From NCBI RefSeq assembly GCF_001269885.1, contig NZ_LHVH01000020.1, forward strand, positions 1 to 64,000: a stretch of 64,000 nt of DNA, in the 5' to 3' direction. Source of the stretch: Pseudomonas kilonensis (lineage in GTDB: Bacteria; Pseudomonadota; Gammaproteobacteria; Pseudomonadales; Pseudomonadaceae). How positions within the stretch are numbered: position 1 is the first letter of the stretch; the number at the start of each line of letters is the position of its first letter. Positions 36,257-43,557 of this stretch are shown here, in pieces. Made by a program: the position numbers and the translations under genes. The notes beneath the pieces are model-generated. The model searched no databases. It had not been told where the DNA came from and saw nothing but the letters and a program-made list of their open reading frames with translations.

Positions 36257-36649
36257 GCGAGCCTGCTCGCGAAGAGGCCAGCAAGTTCAACATCCATGTG
36301 ACTGAACCACCGCAATCGCGAGCAGGCTCGCTCCCACACTGGATCTTCAGTAGCCCCAAAATCAATGTTCACCGCAAGTCCCCTGTGGGAGCGAGCCTGC
36401 TCGCGAAGAGGCCAGCAAGTTCAACATCCATGTGACTGAACCACCGCAATCGCGAGCAGGCTCGCTCCCACACTGGATCTTCAGTAGCCCCAAAATCAAT
36501 GTTCACCGCAAGTCCCCTGTGGGAGCGAGCCTGCTCGCGAAGAGGCCAGCAAGTTCAACATCCATGTGACTGAACCACCGCAATCGCGAGCAGGCTCGCT
36601 CCCACACTGGATCTTCAGCAGCCACAAAACCTATGTACGCCGCAGCCCT
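36248..36649. repeat. Three tandem 134-bp REPIN units
   Basis: Units start at 36248, 36382 and 36516. Each holds CCTGTGGGAGCGAGCCTG, the spacer AGCAAGTTCAACATCCATG, the facing REP and CTGGATCTTCAG. The first two units are essentially identical and the third diverges at its end. A fourth partial REP follows to 36745. Period and size rule out CRISPR. Confidence 0.88.
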
Positions 36650-36737
36650 CTTGTGGGAGCGAGCTTGCTCGCGAATGCGGTCTCACAATCGACGCGGATG
36701 CTGAATGTGCCGGCTAAATAAACCATCCAAGACAGTT

Positions 36738-37071
36738 GCTCCCACAGGAGAAACGCGGTCTCACCCAGAGCCAGGTCGGCTATAAGGCCGCCTCGTGGTG
36801 GACGTTGATCTCGGCGCCCCGTTAACCACGATGGCCGAACGCAGGCATTGTGGAGTGGGCACCTCGGCATGGATGCCGAGGTAGCCGCGCTGGGCCATGG
36901 ATGGCCCTTCGCGGCGGCCCACGGAGCGATGCCGGAGTGAGGGCATGCCGAGCCTAGGCGAGGCACCGAGTGGTGGGGCAGAAGCGCTTTGGTTACTTTC
37001 GCGCTTTTCGAAAGTGACCCGCTGTAAGAGCGGAACCATACGCCGCCGTTACCGAAGAAATGGATATTCAC
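36738..37071 (-). repeat. 334-bp inverted repeat, right arm
   Basis: Reverse-complement counterpart of 35922-36256, ending GAAATGGATATTCAC eight bases before the stop codon of the regulator gene at 37078. The whole island 35917-37077 has no protein-coding gene. Confidence 0.85.
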
Positions 37072-37077
37072 ACAAAC

Positions 37078-37755
37078 CTACTGCTGATAGCCCTCAAGCC
37101 CATCCTCGGACAAGATACGAATCTGACGCCGCTCCATGGCAATCAACCCCCCATCAACCAACCGATGAAGAATCCGAGAAAACGTCTCCGGCTGAATCCC
37201 CAACTTGGAAGCCACCAGCCGCTTCGACACCTGCAACACCACCTGACCATCCCGCGGATCCCGCTCCTGCAGCAGGAAATTGATCACCCGCCGACTGGCA
37301 CTGGCCAAGGTCAAGTTATCGATATCCTTGAGCCGCTGATGCAAATGAATACTCATGCTCGCCAGGATCGCCAGGCAGACCTTGGGCTGGTCCTCCAGGG
37401 CCTTGCGGTAATGGGTACCCTCGATACTCACCAGCACGCTGTCCTTGATCGCCGACGCACTGACCGGATAGCAGCGGGCCTGGCTGAACAGCAAAGCCTC
37501 GGCGAAGGTCTGGCCGGGCTGGATGATTTCCACCAGGTTCTCCTGGCCCTCACCGGTCACCCGGAACAGCTTGATCTGGCCACTGACCAGCAAGAAAAAC
37601 CGCTTGGCCGGATCGCCCTGGTGCATGAGCGTGCTGTTGCATTCCAGGCGTTTGAGGACAGCCAGGCTGCAGACATCTTCAAAGACCCGCTCCGGCAGTT
37701 GGCTGAACAGATGATGACGACGCAACAGTAAAACGATGGAAGGGTGGGTCAGCAT
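37078..37755 (-). CDS. Second DNR-type CRP/FNR regulator
   Basis: A 225-residue CRP/FNR-family protein with MLTHPSIVLLLRRHHLFSQLP, a sensor domain (GQIKLFRVTGEGQENLVEII), a long dimer helix and the helix-turn-helix LGIQPETFSRILHRL. As in DNR, the N-terminal Fe-S cysteines of ANR are missing, and the DNA-contact residues E-S-R are kept, so it should read TTGAT-type boxes. It lies beside narL-narX, recalling P. stutzeri, which has several such paralogues (DnrD, DnrE, DnrS). Its signal is not predictable. The gap to narL (37756-38066) holds REPs. Confidence 0.85.
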   Translation of the reverse strand: MLTHPSIVLLLRRHHLFSQLPERVFEDVCSLAVLKRLECNSTLMHQGDPAKRFFLLVSGQIKLFRVTGEGQENLVEIIQPGQTFAEALLFSQARCYPVSASAIKDSVLVSIEGTHYRKALEDQPKVCLAILASMSIHLHQRLKDIDNLTLASASRRVINFLLQERDPRDGQVVLQVSKRLVASKLGIQPETFSRILHRLVDGGLIAMERRQIRILSEDGLEGYQQ

Positions 37756-37899
37756 GGCGTACCTCCGCGTGCCGTCATGGTAGAGCCCAAATCGCCGCCG
37801 GCCTATGCCTCGGCAGGCCTACCTCGGAAGAGGGATGGGCTGCGCGATCAAGACACAAACCCTGTGGGGAACGAAATCCAGATCTGCTGCCAATCCCCT

Positions 37900-38027
37900 G
37901 TGGGAGCAAAATCCGGGTCTGCTGCCTATCCCCTGTGGGAGCAAAGCTTGCTCGCGATAGCGGTGGTTCAGCTTGCGCAGATGTTGAATGTACCGCCGCC
38001 ATCGCGAGCAAGCTTTGCTCCCACAGA
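37900..38027. repeat. REP cluster between the regulator gene and narL
   Basis: A truncated REP head (CCTGTGGGAGCAAAATCCGG) precedes a full REPIN: GTGGGAGCAAAGCTTGCTCGCG facing ATCGCGAGCAAGCTTTGCTCCCAC. The region 37756-38066 contains no gene. Confidence 0.85.
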
Positions 38028-38066
38028 GGGTATGTTTCACTCCCACAGAGCGTGTGTTTTGCTGGG

Positions 38067-38714
38067 CTAGCCCGCCCCGCGCAAATGCTCCATCGCCCAA
38101 ACCGCCGCTTCCACTCGCGATCGCAAGCCGAGCTTGTGCAGCAGGTTCTTCACATGCACCTTGACCGTGCCTTCGGTGATGCCCAGCTTGTGCCCGATGA
38201 CTTTGTTGCTGTAGCCGCCGGCGATGGTCTTGAGGACCTGGCGTTCGCGTTCGGTCAGTTCCACATCGGCCTGGCGCGGTGGCGAGCGCAGCGCCTGGGC
38301 CATGACGCGGGTCAGGCCGGGGCTGATCACCAGGGCGCCGTTGAGGGCGTCGCGGATGTACTGGATCAGCAACTCCGGTTCCATGTCCTTGAGCAGGTAA
38401 CCGTTGGCATCCAGGCGCAGGGCATCGCGGATGTCGTCCTCGGCATCGGAGACAGTGAACAGCAGCACCTTGCCGGTGTAGTGCATGGCGCGCAGCCGGC
38501 GCAGGGTCTCGATGCCGTTCATCTGCGGCATGTTGTTGTCCAGCAGCACCAGGTCGGGCTTGAGCGGTTCGATCAGAGTCAGGGCTTCTTCGCCGTGGCT
38601 GGCTTCGCCAACGATCTGCAAATCGTCTTCGAGCTCAAGCATCTGGCGGATCCCGCGACGCATCATCGGATGATCGTCGACCAGTAGCAGGGTGTGGCGC
38701 AGGGGGGCGTTCAT
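38067..38714 (-). CDS. narL: NarL, nitrate/nitrite response regulator
   Basis: A 215-residue two-component regulator. The receiver domain has DDHPMMRRG, the phospho-acceptor Asp59 in LVLLDNNMP, and K in LLKDMEPE. The C-terminal LuxR-type helix-turn-helix is LTERERQVLKTIAGGYSNKVI...TVKVHVKNLLHKL. It overlaps narX by four bases. Predicted targets include the narK1 promoter, which carries NarL-type heptamers. Confidence 0.94.
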   Translation of the reverse strand: MNAPLRHTLLLVDDHPMMRRGIRQMLELEDDLQIVGEASHGEEALTLIEPLKPDLVLLDNNMPQMNGIETLRRLRAMHYTGKVLLFTVSDAEDDIRDALRLDANGYLLKDMEPELLIQYIRDALNGALVISPGLTRVMAQALRSPPRQADVELTERERQVLKTIAGGYSNKVIGHKLGITEGTVKVHVKNLLHKLGLRSRVEAAVWAMEHLRGAG

Positions 38715-40510
38715 GTTGCGAGGCCTTCGGTGTGTTGGCCCAGGAATTCCGGTTGGAAATGCACCTGGATACGGGTGCCCTGGGGTGTACGGGAGTGAAT
38801 CTGCAGTTGGCCGTGCAGGCTGCGGGCCCGCTCGTTCATGATGTTCAGGCCATGGTGTTCGCGCTGGTCGACCTCGCCGCTGAAGCCGCGGCCATCGTCT
38901 TCGATCGACAGCTGCACGGTCTCGCCTTCCTGGCGCAGTTCGAGCCAGGCGTTTTCGGCGTGGGCGTGGCGCAGGCAGTTGGACAGGGCCTCGCGGGTGA
39001 TCTGCAGGATGTGGATCTGCTCGCTGGCCGACAGCTCGAAGGCCAGGGTGTCGATGAACAGGTGCACCTGGAAATCCCCTCGGTTGGAGAACTCCTCGGC
39101 GGTGTCCTTGAGCTCTTCGACCAGGCCGTCATCGTGGATCTGCAAGCGGAAGGTGGTCAGCAACTCGCGCAACTGGCGATAAGCATTGTTGAGCCCTTCA
39201 CGCAGTTCACCGGTGACGGTCTCCAGGGTCTGCACCGGTTCGCCGCGACGCATCAGGGTCTGCATGCGGCTGACTTGCAGCTTCATGTACGACAAGGCCT
39301 GGGCCAGGGAGTCGTGCAGCTCGCGGGCAATGATCGTGCGTTCATCGAGCAGCAGCAGGCGATGGTCCTGTTCGCGCTGGCGCTTGAGGGACAGCGACGT
39401 GCCGATCAGGTTGGCCAGGGCCTGGATCAACGCGGTTTCCCAGGGCTGCGCCGCATGGCCGTCGACAAAATGCGCCTTGAGTTCACCCAGCTCGTTGCCC
39501 TGGTTACTGATGCTGAAGGCTTGCGGGCGCGCAGCGTTGTGTTTATGGCAACTGGCGCAATCGCTGCTGGCGCAGACCTGTCGGTTGGCGGCGCCATGCA
39601 GGGCCAGCAGGTGCCTGGCCGGTGACTGCAATTGCCCTTGCAGGCACAGCGTCAGGCGCAGGCCCGGCAGGCGCTGCTGGAAGCGTCGGATCAGTTCATC
39701 CAGCCCTTCGGCATTGGCCTGGCGTGTCGCCAGGCTGCGGCTGCTCTGGTACAGCAATTCGAGGGCGGCGTTGGCCTGTTGCAGGTTCAGGGTCTTTTGC
39801 TGAACCTGGTTTTCCAGGGTGCGGTGTGATTGTTCGATGGTTTCGGCCATGGTGTTGAAACTGGTCGCCAACTGGCCCAGTTCATCTTCGGACTGGTGAT
39901 TGACCCGCACCTGGAATTCGCCACGGCGAAAGCGCTGGGTGGCATCCACCAACTCCTGCAAGGGCGTGACCACGCCGTACTGCAATTCATACAGGCCGAT
40001 CAGCAGGATGATCATGGTGCTGAACAGCGCCATGCCCTGGATCACTTGCTGCCAACCTTGCTTGTGCTCGCTCTGGCGTTGCAGCAGGGTGACGAACCGG
40101 TCCAACTGGTTGACGAAGGCATTGGCATTGGCCTGGAAAAACGCCGAGTCACCACGCTCGATGGCCGGGCGCAAGGTCTGGTTCCAGCGTTGCACAAGGT
40201 CGCGATAGCTCTTGTGCAGGGAGGTTTCCGGCCCATCTTCCAGCACGGCGCGCAGGGCAGGGCTGTCGAGGCGTTGTTGCAGGCTGGCGGTGATCGCCGG
40301 GATGTCGTCGTTGGCCCCCGCCGCCAGTTTCCAGCTCAGGTGGTAGGTCTCCATGCGCACGGAGCCGGCGGTGTTGATGGCCGCGGCGTCGCCTTGGCTG
40401 AACCAGGCGATCAGGCCAGCGCTCAAGGAACTGGCCAGGGCCAGGATGGCGATCAGGATCACCGCTAGCCCGGCGCGTGCGGGCAGGGAACTGCGCAGCC
40501 AACGCATCAT
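38711..40510 (-). CDS. narX: NarX, nitrate/nitrite sensor histidine kinase
   Basis: A 599-residue membrane kinase. Helices at about 12-37 and 155-178 bound a periplasmic four-helix sensor with the nitrate P-box (INTAGSVRMETYHL, 45-58). A HAMP region (180-235), a cysteine cluster (Cys313, 318, 321) and a HisKA_3 domain follow, with the phospho-acceptor His399 in ARELHDSLAQAL and ATPase motif DDGRGF near the end. It senses nitrate and phosphorylates NarL. Divergent from narK1. Confidence 0.94.
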   Translation of the reverse strand: MMRWLRSSLPARAGLAVILIAILALASSLSAGLIAWFSQGDAAAINTAGSVRMETYHLSWKLAAGANDDIPAITASLQQRLDSPALRAVLEDGPETSLHKSYRDLVQRWNQTLRPAIERGDSAFFQANANAFVNQLDRFVTLLQRQSEHKQGWQQVIQGMALFSTMIILLIGLYELQYGVVTPLQELVDATQRFRRGEFQVRVNHQSEDELGQLATSFNTMAETIEQSHRTLENQVQQKTLNLQQANAALELLYQSSRSLATRQANAEGLDELIRRFQQRLPGLRLTLCLQGQLQSPARHLLALHGAANRQVCASSDCASCHKHNAARPQAFSISNQGNELGELKAHFVDGHAAQPWETALIQALANLIGTSLSLKRQREQDHRLLLLDERTIIARELHDSLAQALSYMKLQVSRMQTLMRRGEPVQTLETVTGELREGLNNAYRQLRELLTTFRLQIHDDGLVEELKDTAEEFSNRGDFQVHLFIDTLAFELSASEQIHILQITREALSNCLRHAHAENAWLELRQEGETVQLSIEDDGRGFSGEVDQREHHGLNIMNERARSLHGQLQIHSRTPQGTRIQVHFQPEFLGQHTEGLAT

Positions 40511-40593
40511 CGACGCGGGCCTGCGAGGAAAAACGGTGAAGCGAGCATAGGGGGCGCCCTGGACCTGGGTGTAGCAGCCAATCCTGGGCGCAC

Positions 40594-40609
40594 TACCTCT
40601 AAAGAGTTG
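40594..40609. promoter_or_regulatory. Possible NarL heptamer pair upstream of narK1
   Basis: TACCTCT-AA-AGAGTTG: a good first heptamer and an imperfect inverted second, in 7-2-7 spacing. Confidence 0.4.
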
Positions 40610-40649
40610 TCGGCCGCTCCATTTCCATAAAAGCTTCGGCAGACTTGAT

Positions 40650-40662
40650 CAAGATATTGATA
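40650..40662 (-). promoter_or_regulatory. IHF-type site in the narX-narK1 region
   Basis: On the minus strand TATCAATATCTTG fits WATCAA-N4-TTR exactly. It lies between the NarL sites and the FNR-type box, where IHF bending is expected in nitrate-controlled Pseudomonas promoters. Confidence 0.55.
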
Positions 40663-40690
40663 AATAAAGGGTTGTATCAATATCCGGGTC

Positions 40691-40706
40691 TACCTCCTTG
40701 GAGGTA
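40691..40706. promoter_or_regulatory. NarL 7-2-7 site upstream of narK1
   Basis: TACCTCC-TT-GGAGGTA is a perfectly inverted pair of heptamers with two-base spacing, the arrangement NarL prefers. It is centred about 118 bp before narK1. Confidence 0.75.
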
Positions 40707-40744
40707 GACGGGCCAAGCATAGGCCTGTACCGCCCCGGCGCACG

Positions 40745-40758
40745 TTGATCCAGGTCAA
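40745..40758. promoter_or_regulatory. FNR/ANR/DNR box of narK1K2GHJI
   Basis: TTGATCCAGGTCAA matches TTGAT-N4-ATCAA with one change, 58 bp before the narK1 start. With the upstream NarL and IHF sites this gives a complete anaerobic, nitrate-responsive promoter. Confidence 0.78.
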
Positions 40759-40816
40759 GTTTTCGCGGGGTTCGTATCACTAGGCTGCGCTCATCGAACT
40801 GACGGAGTGCATCGTG

Positions 40817-42118
40817 ATGCGAGCGCAAGTGCAACAAGGGCTGGTACTAGGGATGAGTACCCTGGCCTTCACCGTGTGCTTCATGGTCTGGATGATGTTT
40901 GCTGTGCTGGGGGTTCCGATCAAGGAACTGCTGGCCCTCAATGAAACCCAGTTTGGCCTGCTGGCCGCCACGCCGGTGTTGACCGGTTCGCTGGTGCGCT
41001 TGCCCCTGGGGCTTCTGACCGACCGCTTTGGCGGACGGATCGTGTTCTTCCTGTTGATGCTGGCCTGCGTATTGCCGCTGTACATGATCACCCTCGCCAC
41101 GGCCTTCTGGCAGTTCCTGGTGCTGGGCCTGTTCGTCGGCCTGGCCGGTGGCTCGTTCTCGGTGGGCATCGCCTACGTCGCCAAGTGGTTCGACAAGCAG
41201 AACCAGGGTTTTGCCATGGGCGTGTTCGGCGCCGGCAACGCCGGTGCGGCGGTGACCAAGTTCCTCGCTCCGGCGCTGATCGCGTTCGGCAGCTGGCACC
41301 TGGTGCCGAAAGTGTTCAGCGCCATCCTGTTCATCACCGCGCTGCTGTTCTGGTTTCTCACCACCGAGAAAAAGGAACACAGCGGCACGGGCGGTGCGAC
41401 GTTGCGCGAGCAATTGCAAACGCTGAAAGAGCCAGCCGTGTGGCGCTACTGCCAGTACTACTCGATCGTCTTCGGCGGCTACGTGGCCCTGGCCTTGTGG
41501 ATGACCAAGTACTACGTGCAGGAATACGGCTTCAGCCTGCAAAGCGCGGCGCTGCTGGCGGCGTGTTTCTCCCTGCCCGGTGGCGTGCTGCGGGCCGTCG
41601 GTGGCTGGATGTCCGACCGCTGGGGCGCCCAGAGCGTGACCTGGTGGGTGTTGTGGGTCAGCTGGATCTGCCTGTTCCTGCTCTCCTATCCCCAGACTCA
41701 ACTGCAAGTGCAGACCGTCAACGGCATCGTCGATTTCCACATCGGCCTCAACGCCACGCTGTTCACCGTGCTGCTGTTCGTGATGGGCATCGCCTTCGCG
41801 TTCGGCAAGGCCTCGGTCTTCAAGTACATCGCCAACGACTACCCGAAAAACATGGGCGCGGTGTCCGGCATCGTCGGCCTGGCCGGCGGCCTGGGCGGGT
41901 TCGTGCTGCCGATCATGTTCGGCGCCCTGGTGGACCTCACCGGCGTGCGCTCGTCCTGCTTCATGTTGATGTACGGCGTGGTCTGGGTCTCCCTGGCCTG
42001 GATGTACTTCAGCGAAATACGCAAGCGCCCGCTGCTGGGTAAACAGCCGCCGGCCACTCAATCCCCGTTTTCCAGCATTGCCCAAGGAGAAGAACATGTC
42101 CGTTCTGCAAACGCCTGA
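40817..42118 (+). CDS. narK1: NarK1, nitrate transporter (MFS nitrate porter)
   Basis: A 433-residue, 12-helix NNP-family transporter. Signatures: RLPLGLLTDRFGGR between helices 2 and 3, GLAGGSFSVGIAYVAKWF, and GVFGAGNAGAAVTKF, the first nitrate signature. ATG 40817 has GGAG nine bases upstream; a GTG three bases earlier is possible. NarK1-type proteins are thought to be nitrate:proton symporters. The 3' end overlaps narK2 by 23 bp. Confidence 0.9.
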   Translation: MRAQVQQGLVLGMSTLAFTVCFMVWMMFAVLGVPIKELLALNETQFGLLAATPVLTGSLVRLPLGLLTDRFGGRIVFFLLMLACVLPLYMITLATAFWQFLVLGLFVGLAGGSFSVGIAYVAKWFDKQNQGFAMGVFGAGNAGAAVTKFLAPALIAFGSWHLVPKVFSAILFITALLFWFLTTEKKEHSGTGGATLREQLQTLKEPAVWRYCQYYSIVFGGYVALALWMTKYYVQEYGFSLQSAALLAACFSLPGGVLRAVGGWMSDRWGAQSVTWWVLWVSWICLFLLSYPQTQLQVQTVNGIVDFHIGLNATLFTVLLFVMGIAFAFGKASVFKYIANDYPKNMGAVSGIVGLAGGLGGFVLPIMFGALVDLTGVRSSCFMLMYGVVWVSLAWMYFSEIRKRPLLGKQPPATQSPFSSIAQGEEHVRSANA

Positions 42119-43493
42119 AAAGGGCCCGGTCATTCATGACTGGCGCCCGGAAGACCCTGCTTTCTGGGGCAGTAGCGGCAAACTGACCGCCCGGCGCAAT
42201 CTGTGGATTTCCATCCCGGCGCTGCTGTTGGCCTTCGCGGTGTGGATGGTCTGGAGCACGGTGATCGTGCGCCTGAACGCCATCGGCTTCAGCTTCAGCA
42301 CCGACCAGCTGTTCTGGCTGGCGGCATTGCCGGGGCTGTCCGGCGCGACCTTGCGCATCTTCTATTCGTTCATGGTGCCGATCTTTGGCGGGCGTCGTTG
42401 GACCGCGCTGAGCACGGCGTCGTTGCTGATACCGGCTTTGTGGATGGGCTTCGCCGTGCAGGATTCGGCCACGCCTTACAGCGTGTTCGTGCTGATCGCA
42501 TTGCTTTGCGGTTTTGGTGGCGGCAACTTCGCCTCGAGCATGTCCAACATCAGCTTCTTCTACCCCAAGTCCCAGCAGGGCACGGCCCTGGGCCTGAACG
42601 CCGGGCTGGGTAACCTGGGCGTGTCGGTGATGCAGTTCAGCGTGCCACTGGTGATTTCCTTCGGTGTGTTCGGCTTCATGGGCGGCCAACCGCAAGTCCT
42701 GGCCGACGGCAGCTCGCTGTGGTTGCAGAACGCCGGTTTCATCTGGGTGCCGTTCATCCTCGCCGTGACCCTGATTGCCTGGTTCGGCATGAACGACCTG
42801 TCCAGCGCCCGCGCTTCGTTCAGCGAGCAGGCAGTGATCTTCAAGCGCAAGCACAACTGGCTGATGTGCTGGCTGTACCTGGCCACCTTCGGTTCGTTCA
42901 TCGGTTTCTCCGCCGCCTTCCCGCTGCTGATCAAAACCTCGTTCCCAGAAGTCATCGCCCTGAAATTCGCCTTCCTCGGCCCGTTGGTGGGCGCGCTGGT
43001 ACGGCCGCTGGGCGGCTGGCTGGCGGACAAGCTCGGTGGCGCGAAAGTCACCTTGTGGAACTTCGTGTTGATGATCGCGATGGTCTTCGGCGTCCTGCAC
43101 TTTCTTCCGCAGAACGGCCAGGGCGGCAGCTTCTACGGCTTCCTGGGCATGTTCATGTTGCTGTTCATCACCACGGGTGTGGGCAACGGTTCGACCTTCC
43201 GCATGATCCCGGTGATCTTCCGCACCCAGCACGAGAAAGCCGCCCTGGGCAAGAAACCCGAGCAACGCGAGTTGGCGCTCAAGAATGCCGGCAAGGAATC
43301 GGCTGCCGTGCTGGGTTTCAGCTCGGCCATGGGCGCTTTCGGAGCCTTCTTCATTCCCAAATCATTCGGCACTTCGATGGCCCTGACCGGCGGCCCGGAG
43401 ATGGCCTTCTACATGTTCGTCGGCTTCTACCTGAGCTGCATCGTGGTGACCTGGTGGTGGTATGCCCGCAAGGGCGCCGCGACACCTTGCTAA
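42096..43493 (+). CDS. narK2: NarK2, nitrate/nitrite transporter
   Basis: A 465-residue, 12-helix NNP-family protein starting at 42096 after AAGGAGAAGAAC. The early WRPEDPAFW segment, GFGGGNFASSMSNISFFYPKSQQGTALGLNAGLGNLG and the late GNGSTFRMIPVIFR are typical of NarK2, the nitrate/nitrite antiporter required for denitrification. It is 64 bp before narG and so belongs to narK1K2GHJI. Confidence 0.92.
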   Translation: MSVLQTPEKGPVIHDWRPEDPAFWGSSGKLTARRNLWISIPALLLAFAVWMVWSTVIVRLNAIGFSFSTDQLFWLAALPGLSGATLRIFYSFMVPIFGGRRWTALSTASLLIPALWMGFAVQDSATPYSVFVLIALLCGFGGGNFASSMSNISFFYPKSQQGTALGLNAGLGNLGVSVMQFSVPLVISFGVFGFMGGQPQVLADGSSLWLQNAGFIWVPFILAVTLIAWFGMNDLSSARASFSEQAVIFKRKHNWLMCWLYLATFGSFIGFSAAFPLLIKTSFPEVIALKFAFLGPLVGALVRPLGGWLADKLGGAKVTLWNFVLMIAMVFGVLHFLPQNGQGGSFYGFLGMFMLLFITTGVGNGSTFRMIPVIFRTQHEKAALGKKPEQRELALKNAGKESAAVLGFSSAMGAFGAFFIPKSFGTSMALTGGPEMAFYMFVGFYLSCIVVTWWWYARKGAATPC

Positions 43494-43557
43494 GCCGAAC
43501 CTAAACCTGCGTGGGCGGGGCGCAGACCCCGCGGAGCAAGCCTGAGAGGAACACACT

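Noticed and set aside
36248..36649. CRISPR array suggested by regular direct repeats
   Set aside because: Units are 134 bp with no short repeat and variable spacer structure; they are REPINs, and no cas genes are nearby.
35922..37071. Transposon with its own transposase
   Set aside because: No frame in either arm or centre resembles a transposase; at most a non-autonomous repeat unit.
40641..40662. FNR box at TTGATCAAG upstream of narK1
   Set aside because: The two halves are directly adjacent without the four-base spacer; the site at 40745 fits much better.
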